Shown here piece by piece: positions 9,287 through 16,700 of a DNA stretch of 64,000 nt. Origin of the DNA: Paenibacillus sp. Marseille-Q4541 (GTDB taxonomy: Bacteria > Bacillota > Bacilli > Paenibacillales > Paenibacillaceae). The stretch's first letter is position 1; each line of letters starts with the position of its first letter. A model generated the notes under the pieces. It had not been told where the DNA came from. It saw only the letters and a program-made list of their open reading frames with translations, and did no database searches. Where the stretch lies: assembly GCF_018310695.1 (NCBI RefSeq), contig NZ_JAGXCY010000002.1, forward strand, positions 186,001-250,000, in the 5' to 3' direction. The position numbers and the translations under genes were made by a program.

Positions 9287-9841
9287 CTATTCGAGATTGG
9301 CATGCCTTTGAAACATAGCTCCTGTATCCTGATTCATCTTCTTCATTAACGACAGAATGATTCCATCCAGCGTAATGATTAGGCTTTGTTCAAAAAGAGA
9401 GCCCATCGGCTGGATTGATTTTCGCTCACCCTCATCTTCCTTCGCAGCAGCATGAATTTGAATAGCTACATCAGCCAGCTGACCAATCGAAGATTGTTTA
9501 TGAATGGTAAGGACTACGACAGAAGCACCTAACGATTTTGCTTTTTGTGCCATAGAAAGTAGACTTTTGGTTTCACCAGAACCGGTGCAGAGAACGAGCA
9601 CATCTCCTTTGCGGATGGGAGGTGTGGTTGTCTCTCCAACGACAAACGTGGGTACCCCAAGATGTGCGAGTCTCATGGCAAAAGATCTTCCCATCAGACC
9701 TGATCGTCCTGCCCCCGCCACGAATACTTGACTTGCTTCTGCAAGCAGGAGCATCGCTTCCGTTAACTCCTTTTCGCTAAGGAGATTCGCTGCCTGTTCT
9801 AGCTCCCTAAGAATAGATACTACATTACTCTTTACCATCAT
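9287..9841 (-). CDS. hxlB: 6-phospho-3-hexuloisomerase
   Basis: Isomerises D-arabino-3-hexulose-6-phosphate to fructose-6-phosphate, the second step of formaldehyde fixation. The 184 residues form a SIS domain with FVAGAGRSGLMGRSFAMRLAHLG near residues 36-58, TTTPPIRKGDVLVLCTGSGETKS, and VVLTIHKQSSIG, with the conserved C-terminal FEQSLIITLDGIIL. It starts at a double ATG 6 bases after the hxlA stop. Its ribosome site, AAGGGTAACGAAAG, overlaps the end of hxlA, so the two are translationally linked. Confidence 0.93.
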   Translation of the reverse strand: MMVKSNVVSILRELEQAANLLSEKELTEAMLLLAEASQVFVAGAGRSGLMGRSFAMRLAHLGVPTFVVGETTTPPIRKGDVLVLCTGSGETKSLLSMAQKAKSLGASVVVLTIHKQSSIGQLADVAIQIHAAAKEDEGERKSIQPMGSLFEQSLIITLDGIILSLMKKMNQDTGAMFQRHANLE

Positions 9842-9847
9842 CTTTCG

Positions 9848-10480
9848 TTACCCTTGTTTAATTAATTGCTGCATTTGGGAGGCTACCGCTTTTTTATCTT
9901 CCTGTCCTGTAATACCGCCCCCAACAATAACGAGATCTGGTCCCGCTTTGATTACTTCTGGCAAGGTATCCAGCTTAATTCCGCCAGCAACTGCTGTCTT
10001 TGCTTGTGTTACTGCTCTTTTGATGGTTTGTAAATCTTCAAATGAGTTTTGACCCACAGCTTGAAGATCATACCCTGTATGAACACAAATGTAATCCACA
10101 CCAAGAGCATCAATTTCTTTAGCACGTTGTTCGATGTTTTTGACGTTGATCATATCCACAAGAATTTCTTTACCTTGCTTTTTAGCTTCTTCAACGGCAC
10201 CCTTGATTGTCATATCATCGGTCGCACCGAGTACAGTAATAATGTCTGCCCCAGCTTCGGAAGCTTTCATAATTTCATATCCGCCTGCATCCATAATTTT
10301 AAGGTCTGCAAGTACGGTAAGATTGGGGAATGCTTTTTTCATTTCTTTAACTGCATGCAGTCCTTCATTGATGACAACCGGTGTTCCGATTTCGACAACA
10401 TCAATAAAAGATTCAACCTCTCTTACGACTTCAATCGCTTCCGGGATATTTACTAGGTCAAGTGCTAATTGTAATTTCAT
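9848..10480 (-). CDS. hxlA: 3-hexulose-6-phosphate synthase
   Basis: Condenses formaldehyde with ribulose-5-phosphate; in non-methylotrophs it detoxifies formaldehyde. The 210 residues belong to the orotidine-5'-phosphate decarboxylase-like TIM barrels: LQLALDLVN at the start, the D-x-K-x-x-D signature in LADLKIMDAGGYE, EILVDMINVKN, CVHTGYDLQAVGQ and VAGGIKLDTLPE, with the phosphate loop IVGGGITG. The start follows AGAGGAGCG. The upstream region holds an HxlR-like inverted repeat (separate entry). Confidence 0.95.
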   Translation of the reverse strand: MKLQLALDLVNIPEAIEVVREVESFIDVVEIGTPVVINEGLHAVKEMKKAFPNLTVLADLKIMDAGGYEIMKASEAGADIITVLGATDDMTIKGAVEEAKKQGKEILVDMINVKNIEQRAKEIDALGVDYICVHTGYDLQAVGQNSFEDLQTIKRAVTQAKTAVAGGIKLDTLPEVIKAGPDLVIVGGGITGQEDKKAVASQMQQLIKQG

Positions 10481-10569
10481 TAATATACGCTCCTCTATAT
10501 TTAAGTTAATTACAAACTAAGTTTAGATCGTCTGTATCACTCATATTAAGTCCATCCTTTCTAAAGCGG

Positions 10570-10611
10570 AAGTACGCACTTTGAAGTAGGGTAGTTACCT
10601 GGAGGATACTA
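10570..10611 (-). promoter_or_regulatory. Candidate HxlR operator region upstream of hxlA
   Basis: Two dyads lie about 90-130 bases upstream of hxlA. One is TAGTTACCT-GG-AGGATACTA (10592-10611, 7 of 9 arm positions complementary). The other is AAGTACGCACTT (10570-10581). TAGT...ACTA arms are the style of DUF24/HxlR-family sites. I see no confident -35/-10 pair, which fits an activated promoter. The remainder of the 10481-10796 gap holds the divergent promoter and leader of the lipoteichoic acid synthase gene. Confidence 0.45.
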
Positions 10612-10674
10612 TTGAGAAGAAGTTGCATTTTCCAACTTCTGTTGACGACCAAAACCGTTCATAGATTTACTCGT

Positions 10675-10704
10675 TTGATTCGCTGGTCAGAGCTATACTA
10701 TAAT
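10675..10704 (+). promoter_or_regulatory. Promoter of the lipoteichoic acid synthase gene
   Basis: TTGATT (10675-10680), an 18-bp spacer and a perfect TATAAT (10699-10704). The transcript would begin near 10711 and have a leader of about 85 bases. Confidence 0.65.
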
Positions 10705-10746
10705 GCTAAGAGGTATGATAAATATTATAAATTGATAGAAATTAGC

Positions 10747-10799
10747 AGGGAGGGAAAACTTTTGTCCGGCTGCAGGACACGGCAAAAGTATAATTGATG
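10747..10799 (+). promoter_or_regulatory. Structured translation-initiation leader: distant Shine-Dalgarno, hairpin, overlapping mini-ORF
   Basis: The only strong ribosome site, AGGGAGGG (10747-10754), is 42 bases before ATG 10797. Between them ACTTTTG (10758-10764) and CCG (10766-10768) can pair with CGG (10780-10782) and CAAAAGT (10783-10789), with one bulged T and an 11-base loop. Folding leaves 10 unpaired bases between site and ATG. Alternatively, TTG 10762 is 7 bases from the site and opens an 11-codon ORF whose TGA (10795-10797) overlaps the ATG (TGATG), giving translational coupling. The two readings exclude each other, because the TTG lies in the stem. Confidence 0.55.
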
Positions 10800-12752
10800 A
10801 AACCACCACTCGAAAAAGTAAAAGCCCAGGACGATGCCTACATAAACTACGCACCGAATGAACCTGAGCAAAAATCACAAATGCTTGCCAAGACGTCTAG
10901 ATTCCTTACTATGATCTGTTCTCGCTCGTTATTGTTTTTTTCACTAATTATGCTGTTTAAAAGCTATGTTGCTTGGTTTGGTGTTTTTGAAAATGGACCT
11001 TCTTGGGCTATCATGCTCAAAGAACTACCTTTTATTCTGCTCATTTTCTGTCTTATCGAATGGTTTGCAACGAAGCGAAAACTAATGGTGTATACCATCT
11101 TTAATTTGCTTCTAACTGCGATTTTCTTCGCAGTTATAATTTATTACAAATATTACGGAGTCATCGTTACTTACAAAGCGCTAGAACAAGTAAATCAAGT
11201 AACAGCAGTCAGTAACAGCGTCTTTTCACTGATTGACCCTCAATATTTGCTCATATTCACCGATGTACTTATATTTGGATATTTACTGATTAGAAATAAA
11301 TCCGCGAGTAGCTGGAAGCAGGCCATTCGTAGACCAGCAAATAAAAAGCTCGTTGCTTCCCTCTTTTGTATATCACTCCTCATTACATCGCTGAATATAT
11401 ACACAAACCGCGGTGGTTTTAATGAAGTAGTCAAGGCAGAGAAAATGGGCATATTCAATTATGAAGCATACACCCTGCTGAATCAGCGGGAACCAGAACT
11501 CATTCCTTCCGAAGAAATATCGCAAGAACGAATCAATACTTTAAAAGGAATATCAACTGACCCTTCTGCTGTTCCGAGTCTGAATGGTGCTTTAAAAGGG
11601 AAAAACCTGATCATTATTCAAATGGAATCATTGCAAAATTTTCTTGTTAATCTGAAGATTGATGGACAAGAGATAACGCCGAATTTAAATAAGCTTGTTA
11701 AAGATAATACTTATTTCTCCCACTTTTATCAGCAGGTAGGCCAAGGAAATACGTCCGATGCTGAATTTGTAGTCAATACGTCATTCTACATTCCTCCTGA
11801 AGGCGCGGCAGTGCAGAATTATGTAGATAAGGATTTACCGAGTCTGCCGAAACTACTGAAGAATGAAGGTTACGATACTGCTACGTTCCATACGAATGTG
11901 GTGGAATTTTGGAATCGGGGCGAATTATATTCTTCGCTAGGCTTTGATAAATATTATGATAAGTCCTTCTTTGGTGAAGAAGACAAAGTGTTTTTCGGAG
12001 CTTCAGACCATGTCCTCTACCGAAAAACGGCGGAAAAGCTGGAAGAGATGGATCAAGCGGAGAATCCTTTTTATGCACAAATTATCTCCATGACAGCGCA
12101 CCATCCATTTACCCTGCCAGAAGACAAAATGACGCTATCTCTTCCAGATCGATATGACGACACCTTTGTGGGAGACTATATCCGTGCACAACATTATGCA
12201 GATGCCGAACTCGGAAACTTTATTGCAGATCTGAAGGAACGCGGTATATGGGATAACAGTGTTATTGCTCTTTACGGAGATCACTTAGGACTTCCTACTA
12301 CTTCTCTTGATGATAAAGATCTAGCCCTTCTGAATGAAGTGCTGGGGCATTCTTATGATTATCCAGATATGATTAATATTCCATTTGTCATTGCATCTTC
12401 CGGTGTTACCCCGACAGGTGAGCAAAAACAAATCGGAGGACAGGTCGATATCTTGCCAACCTTATCAAACCTGCTCGGTATTTCGCTTGAGAATCACGTC
12501 CACTTTGGTCAGGATTTATTAAATGAACAGAATCATAACTTGTTACCAGAGCGCTACTATTTGCCAACGGGTTCCTTTGTGAACAGCAGTGAAGTTTTCA
12601 TATCTGGTAGTGGATATGATGATGGGGAACACCATAAACTGGAGAATATTAAAGAAACGGATCATAAGACGACCGAAAAAGATTTCTATAACGCACTTTC
12701 TCTGCTGGATTTGTCACATAGCTATATTTCTCAGCTTCCCCTTAAAAAATAA
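10797..12752 (+). CDS. Lipoteichoic acid synthase family protein (LtaS-type phosphoglycerol transferase)
   Basis: Polymerises or primes glycerol phosphate from phosphatidylglycerol onto a glycolipid at the outer face of the membrane. The 651 residues have five N-terminal membrane helices (about 35-205) and then an extracellular sulfatase-fold domain. Visible catalytic elements are IIIQMESLQNF (metal-binding Glu near 277), VGQGNTSDAEF (catalytic Thr near 319), ISMTAHHPF, YGDHLGLP and QVDILPTLSNLLG. Bacilli often carry several paralogues (LtaS, YfnI, YqgS, YvgJ in B. subtilis), and I cannot say which this is. Its translation start is unusual (see the leader entry). It is a single-gene unit closed by a terminator. 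Confidence 0.93.
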   Translation: MKPPLEKVKAQDDAYINYAPNEPEQKSQMLAKTSRFLTMICSRSLLFFSLIMLFKSYVAWFGVFENGPSWAIMLKELPFILLIFCLIEWFATKRKLMVYTIFNLLLTAIFFAVIIYYKYYGVIVTYKALEQVNQVTAVSNSVFSLIDPQYLLIFTDVLIFGYLLIRNKSASSWKQAIRRPANKKLVASLFCISLLITSLNIYTNRGGFNEVVKAEKMGIFNYEAYTLLNQREPELIPSEEISQERINTLKGISTDPSAVPSLNGALKGKNLIIIQMESLQNFLVNLKIDGQEITPNLNKLVKDNTYFSHFYQQVGQGNTSDAEFVVNTSFYIPPEGAAVQNYVDKDLPSLPKLLKNEGYDTATFHTNVVEFWNRGELYSSLGFDKYYDKSFFGEEDKVFFGASDHVLYRKTAEKLEEMDQAENPFYAQIISMTAHHPFTLPEDKMTLSLPDRYDDTFVGDYIRAQHYADAELGNFIADLKERGIWDNSVIALYGDHLGLPTTSLDDKDLALLNEVLGHSYDYPDMINIPFVIASSGVTPTGEQKQIGGQVDILPTLSNLLGISLENHVHFGQDLLNEQNHNLLPERYYLPTGSFVNSSEVFISGSGYDDGEHHKLENIKETDHKTTEKDFYNALSLLDLSHSYISQLPLKK

Positions 12753-12757
12753 AAAGA

Positions 12758-12810
12758 ACAGCACCCCATACCTTCACATAAAAGCGGGAAGATGAGGTGC
12801 TGTCTTTTTT
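12758..12810 (+). terminator. Terminator after the lipoteichoic acid synthase gene
   Basis: ACAGCACC (12758-12765) pairs with GGTGCTGT (12796-12803), followed by CTTTTTTTT. It lies just after the stop at 12752 and could also serve the convergent pgl gene. Confidence 0.8.
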
Positions 12811-12844
12811 TTAGTAAAATACCTTCTAATTACGTAAATACGAG

Positions 12845-13918
12845 TTACATGTATACAGGCCACACACATACTGGCTTCGGTGATTCCATTTGTTTGCCTG
12901 TATATGTAAGCTCACCTGTCTCCTTGTTCACTTGGAACAAAGTAATATTGTTCGTGTCCCGATTCGCTACAAGCAGCAAATTACCGCTTGGGGTCAGCGC
13001 AAAATGTCTTGGATGAGCGCCTTCTGTGGAAATATGCTGTACATATTCTAGTGATCCGTTGTCAAGAGCCGCATATACGACGATGCTGTCATGTCCACGG
13101 TTTGAACCATATACAAAACGTCCATCACTTGAAATCGTAATTTCGGCACATGTATTTTCACCGGTAAAGTCGTTTGGCAGTGTAGGCAATGTTTGAATCT
13201 CAGTTAAATTGCCTTCTTGTCCATCGTAAGCGTAAGAAGTTACCGTAGAATCAACTTCGTTAATCACATACGCATACTTTCCATTTGGATGGAACACAAG
13301 ATGTCTTGGACCAGCTGCTGCATGGGTATTCACTTCACGATGGAGCACAAGCTCTTCTTTCTCTCGATCGATTTGGTACACAAAAATTTTATCAAGCCCT
13401 AGGTCTTGGACCATAATATATTGTCCATCCGGAGAGAAAAAAGCAGAGTGTACATGAGGACGGTCTTGACGTTCTGGATGAGATCCCTGACCCGCATGCT
13501 GTTTGGAATCGAGCATTTCACCAATGCTGCCATCTTCCTTCAGTGACACTAGGCTTACTGTCCCCCCATGATAACTGGAAATAACGAGATATTTCCCTTG
13601 TGGGTCCTTCTGTACATGACATGTTGGAGCATAAGCGGACTGAGCACGATTCATGAATTCTAATTCCCCAGATTCCGGCTTAATCGTATAGGCAATTACT
13701 TCGCCTGCCTTGGAACCATCAGCTGCCGACATTTCTCCAATGGAAACAAGACGATTTTTTTCTTTGTCCACATGAAGGAAGGTCGGATTTTTCAATCCCT
13801 TTTCCTGACTGAGCAGTGAAAGCTCGTATGTACTTTCGTCAAGTTCATAGACATGAATCCCTGAATCTTCTTTTTCTGAATAAGAACCTGTAAATACCAA
13901 TAATTTTGAAGTTGTCAT
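12845..13918 (-). CDS. pgl: 6-phosphogluconolactonase, beta-propeller type
   Basis: Hydrolyses 6-phosphogluconolactone in the oxidative pentose phosphate pathway. The 357 residues form the seven-bladed lactonase (YkgB-like) fold. The repeated blade pattern is visible in VFTGSYSEKEDSGIHVYELD, APTCHVQKDPQGKYLVISSYHGGTVSL, the signature RPHVHSAFFSPDGQYIMVQDLG, GPRHLVFHPNGKYAYVINE and HPRHFALTPSGNLLLVANRDTNNI. It follows the OsmC-like gene by 14 bases on the same strand, so they form a two-gene unit. Confidence 0.92.
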   Translation of the reverse strand: MTTSKLLVFTGSYSEKEDSGIHVYELDESTYELSLLSQEKGLKNPTFLHVDKEKNRLVSIGEMSAADGSKAGEVIAYTIKPESGELEFMNRAQSAYAPTCHVQKDPQGKYLVISSYHGGTVSLVSLKEDGSIGEMLDSKQHAGQGSHPERQDRPHVHSAFFSPDGQYIMVQDLGLDKIFVYQIDREKEELVLHREVNTHAAAGPRHLVFHPNGKYAYVINEVDSTVTSYAYDGQEGNLTEIQTLPTLPNDFTGENTCAEITISSDGRFVYGSNRGHDSIVVYAALDNGSLEYVQHISTEGAHPRHFALTPSGNLLLVANRDTNNITLFQVNKETGELTYTGKQMESPKPVCVWPVYM

Positions 13919-13932
13919 GTTGTGTTTCCCCC

Positions 13933-14382
13933 TTACATACTGGCTACGAGCACTTTGGGCTCTGTTTTTAATTGTACATTTCCTTCAACAGCTCTTGAAA
14001 TCATGCAGGAACTTTCCGCTTTATGTGACAAACGATGTGCCTTGTCCACTTCTGATTCTGAGGAACCTTGTTTCAAAGTCACCACCGGACGATGAGTAAT
14101 GGCTTCATAAGTAAATATATTATTCGTCACATCTACTGTCGCCTCTGAAGTAAGCGTGAGACTTTCCACTGAAATTTCAGACCGCTCCAGCATTGCAGCG
14201 AGTGTAATAAGGTAGCAGGTTGCCGCTGCTCCAAGCAGCATTTCATCGGGATTCGTGCCGATCCCGGGCCCACCCATTTCCTTCGGAATTGAAATTTTTG
14301 TTTTGAGTTGTCCAGCTTCAATGGTACCGTCGCTGTCTCTTCCACCGTTCCATACGGCTTCAAGTACAAATGGGTGTTTCAT
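13933..14382 (-). CDS. OsmC/Ohr-type peroxiredoxin (SACOL1771-like)
   Basis: Probable thiol peroxidase for organic hydroperoxides. The 149 residues show the OsmC fold: WNGGRDSDGTIEAGQLKTKISIPKEMGGPGIGTNPDEMLLGAAATCYLITLAAML, with the first redox Cys in AAATCY (near 59), and the second in SHKAESSCMISRAVEGN (near 128). The start follows an AGAGGATG region. Pairing with pgl suggests a link to NADPH and peroxide stress (inference). Confidence 0.88.
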   Translation of the reverse strand: MKHPFVLEAVWNGGRDSDGTIEAGQLKTKISIPKEMGGPGIGTNPDEMLLGAAATCYLITLAAMLERSEISVESLTLTSEATVDVTNNIFTYEAITHRPVVTLKQGSSESEVDKAHRLSHKAESSCMISRAVEGNVQLKTEPKVLVASM

Positions 14383-14442
14383 CTGCAGTCATCCTCTCTG
14401 TCTTTCTTACTATATCATAGAGTAACTAAAGAAATGAAATAA

Positions 14443-14471
14443 AGCCGGAAGGCTTCAAACGAAGCTTCCGA
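14443..14471 (-). terminator. Terminator after the old-yellow enzyme gene
   Basis: CGGAAGGCTTC pairs with GAAGCTTCCG around an AAAC loop, about 14 bases past the stop at 14485, followed on the minus strand by TTTATTTC. Confidence 0.7.
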
Positions 14472-14484
14472 CTAACAAATCATA

Positions 14485-15621
14485 TTACTTTGACTCCCCT
14501 GTTTCAAGTACAGGGAACCAGCCTGGCACACCCAGAATCATGTTCCACAGCGGATCTGGAATGACGAGACGCTCCTGATCCTCTTTTGACAGATGTACTG
14601 CAATATGTTCTTCGTTACCAGACTCAATCTTCTCTACCCAGTCAGGTTCAATAATAAGTTCTCTACCAAGTGCGAGCATGGTAATACCCGTACCTAATGC
14701 AGCCAATGCCTCATCAGGTGTATGAATGAGACCTACTCCTATGACAGGAACTTTACCCTGAGCACGCTCAACAAGCCATTCCATGCGAGATTTCGAATCA
14801 TCTGCCCCGCGTCTTGGTTTGGACCAGAAATCAAGGAGAGACACATGAATATAATCGAGATTTTTCTCCGCTAATGCATCCATCAGCACGAAAGACTCTT
14901 CCATTGTAAGCCCTGGTGTCTCTGGTTCTTCTGGAGAGAATCGGTAACCTACGATAAATGGACTTTTCGCATGTTTTTGGACAGCGGATTGAACGGAATC
15001 AATCACCGCCATTGGGAAAGACAGTCTTCTCTGAACATCCCCACCCCAGCGGTCTTCTCTGCGGTTCGAATGAGGAGAAAAAAATTGCTGAATTAAATAG
15101 CCGTTCGCACCGTGAATCTCCACACCGTCAAACCCGGCTTCGATCGCACGGCGAGTAGCCTCTCCGAAATCTTCAATAATAGAAACAATCTCGGCATCTT
15201 CCAGTTCACGTGGCACAGGAGATCCAGGTTTTTCACTTGGGATTGTACTCGCACTGACCACATCACCACCTACGGCGTCCGGCGGACATAATCTACCACC
15301 ATGGAAAATCTGCAGAACTGCTTTCGCTCCTTGTTCCTTAATGGTATCAGCTAGTTTCGTAAGTCCGGGTATGAAGGAATCATCTGTAATCGAAAACTGG
15401 CCGGGGAACCCTTTGCCGTTGTCTGACACATACGTAACCGCAGTAACAACCACACTTGCTCCTCCAGATCGACGTGCATAGTAGGCAAGCTCTGCATCCG
15501 ATACCGTGCCATTGTTATTCGAGGACGAATGCGTCATTGGTGCCATCATAATTTTATTTTTCAAGATCATTCCATTTGGCAAGGTAACCTGCTCAAAAAG
15601 AGGATTATATTTCGAATTCAT
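14485..15621 (-). CDS. Old-yellow-enzyme family NADH-dependent flavin oxidoreductase
   Basis: An FMN-dependent ene-reductase-type protein of 378 residues. FMN and substrate elements are visible: NKIMMAPMTHSSS, LQIFHGGRL (His/Gly of the FMN site), GFDGVEIHGANGYLIQQFFSPHSNRREDRWGG (catalytic region with the RxDxWGG signature), VGYRFSPEE and LALGRELIIEPDW. It resembles B. subtilis YqiG more than the shorter YqjM. The natural substrate is unknown; electrophile or quinone detoxification is usual for the family. The ATG at 15621 follows GGGAGTGATGGAGAG. A 14-bp dyad lies about 100 bases upstream. Confidence 0.9.
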   Translation of the reverse strand: MNSKYNPLFEQVTLPNGMILKNKIMMAPMTHSSSNNNGTVSDAELAYYARRSGGASVVVTAVTYVSDNGKGFPGQFSITDDSFIPGLTKLADTIKEQGAKAVLQIFHGGRLCPPDAVGGDVVSASTIPSEKPGSPVPRELEDAEIVSIIEDFGEATRRAIEAGFDGVEIHGANGYLIQQFFSPHSNRREDRWGGDVQRRLSFPMAVIDSVQSAVQKHAKSPFIVGYRFSPEEPETPGLTMEESFVLMDALAEKNLDYIHVSLLDFWSKPRRGADDSKSRMEWLVERAQGKVPVIGVGLIHTPDEALAALGTGITMLALGRELIIEPDWVEKIESGNEEHIAVHLSKEDQERLVIPDPLWNMILGVPGWFPVLETGESK

Positions 15622-15717
15622 CTCTCCATCACTCCCTACAATTTCATAATATATCTGTCTGCCTCATATGAGTATGCAACATGAGTATGTTGTAAACCTT
15701 TTATCTCTTACTGAAAC

Positions 15718-15731
15718 AAGTATAGTTACTT
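15718..15731. promoter_or_regulatory. Candidate operator dyad upstream of the old-yellow enzyme gene
   Basis: AAGTA-TAGT-TACTT is a perfect 5-bp dyad with a 4-base centre, in the 15622-15833 gap. Electrophile-responsive MarR or DUF24 regulators often control such enzymes, but no regulator gene is adjacent and I see no clear promoter. Confidence 0.3.
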
Positions 15732-15773
15732 TAAACTATTCATGCAAGATTATAAACCTCCTACATACAAAAA

Positions 15774-15811
15774 CATACCAAAAAGGCGACTCATATTGCC
15801 GCCTTGGTATG
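15774..15811 (-). terminator. Terminator after the SRAP gene
   Basis: CATACCA plus GGCG pair with CGCC plus TGGTATG across the loop, and the minus-strand transcript runs into TTTTTGG and TTTTTG. It lies about 25 bases after the stop at 15834. Confidence 0.7.
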
Positions 15812-15833
15812 CATATGTGTATTTGGCCTCCTT

Positions 15834-16508
15834 TTAAGGTTTGATCAAAGCCATTCGCATATCGACTTCTTTGACGCATTCTAATGAATCATGATTGTCA
15901 TTTCCGACAAGAGGAGATACCGGATAGATTTCCATTGGTGTTTCCTGATATGCCGTGAGGTGAGGAAGCAATTTGTGCACTTCTGTAACCTCTGGATCAA
16001 GCCATGCGTCTATAGAATCTTTCGTTAATATCGCTGGCATTCTGCTGTCAAATTCACGAATAGTGAGATTTGCATCCGACATCAACATCGTACAGGTACG
16101 AAGTGGAGTCTTACGGGTATCTTTCCAAACTTCATACAGTCCCGCTATTCCAAACATGGATCGGTCTGGCATAACTACGCGAACCGCATAGGTTCGTTTA
16201 CCTTCCTGACGCCAGTAAAAGAAACCGTTACAGGGAATAACACAACGTTTCGTTTCAACCATTTTTCGATAAGTAACATTGTCATGAACAGACATCAAGT
16301 CAGCATTAACAGCATCTTTGCCCCAAAAAGGAATAAATCCCCAACGATACTCGTCCAGGACACGTTCCCCATCTTCATGAAGAATGAGCGGAGCATGTTG
16401 TGTCGGGCTAATATTGTAACGGTTTTTGTAATAATACATAACCCGCTGAATGCCAAAATGATCACGAACTTCATCCAAATCTGCTGCAAGCGAATAACGT
16501 CTACACAT
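15834..16508 (-). CDS. SRAP (YedK/HMCES-like) family protein with altered active site
   Basis: SRAP proteins crosslink through Cys2 to abasic sites in single-stranded DNA. The 224 residues keep the MC start (Cys2), YNISPTQHAPLI, the YRWGFIPFWGKD segment and AGLYEVWKD, so family membership is clear. Key motifs differ from those of YedK and B. subtilis YoqW as I recall them. The usual NARAET is NADLMS, the GFYEW motif with the catalytic Glu is GFFYW, and the HDRMP motif with the catalytic His is DSRMP. Crosslinking through Cys2 may remain, but the Glu and His functions seem lost. It is a single gene with its own terminator. Confidence 0.85.
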   Translation of the reverse strand: MCRRYSLAADLDEVRDHFGIQRVMYYYKNRYNISPTQHAPLILHEDGERVLDEYRWGFIPFWGKDAVNADLMSVHDNVTYRKMVETKRCVIPCNGFFYWRQEGKRTYAVRVVMPDRSMFGIAGLYEVWKDTRKTPLRTCTMLMSDANLTIREFDSRMPAILTKDSIDAWLDPEVTEVHKLLPHLTAYQETPMEIYPVSPLVGNDNHDSLECVKEVDMRMALIKP

Positions 16509-16616
16509 CCTTTGTAACCCCCCTAAATTTTCCTTTACTGTTTACAAAGAAAGGGAAAAATATGCATCGTTTTTTATGAATAATTCATTCAACTTCTAAT
16601 AAATGAAAAATTTGGG

Positions 16617-16645
16617 TTTTCACCTCTCTGATTGGAGCGTATAAT
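16617..16645 (+). promoter_or_regulatory. Promoter of the MFS transporter gene
   Basis: TTTTCA (16617-16622), a 17-bp spacer and TATAAT (16640-16645), 55 bases before the chosen start at 16701. Confidence 0.5.
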
Positions 16646-16700
16646 CATCTTTGTTTTGTATTTCGTTTTGCATGAAAATAACAGCTGGAGGAATTTCATC

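Noticed and set aside
10612-10794. A 61-codon frame upstream of the lipoteichoic acid synthase
   Set aside because: Its upstream part covers the promoter, so it cannot be translated whole. Only the last 11 codons from TTG 10762 have a ribosome site, and these are discussed with the leader.
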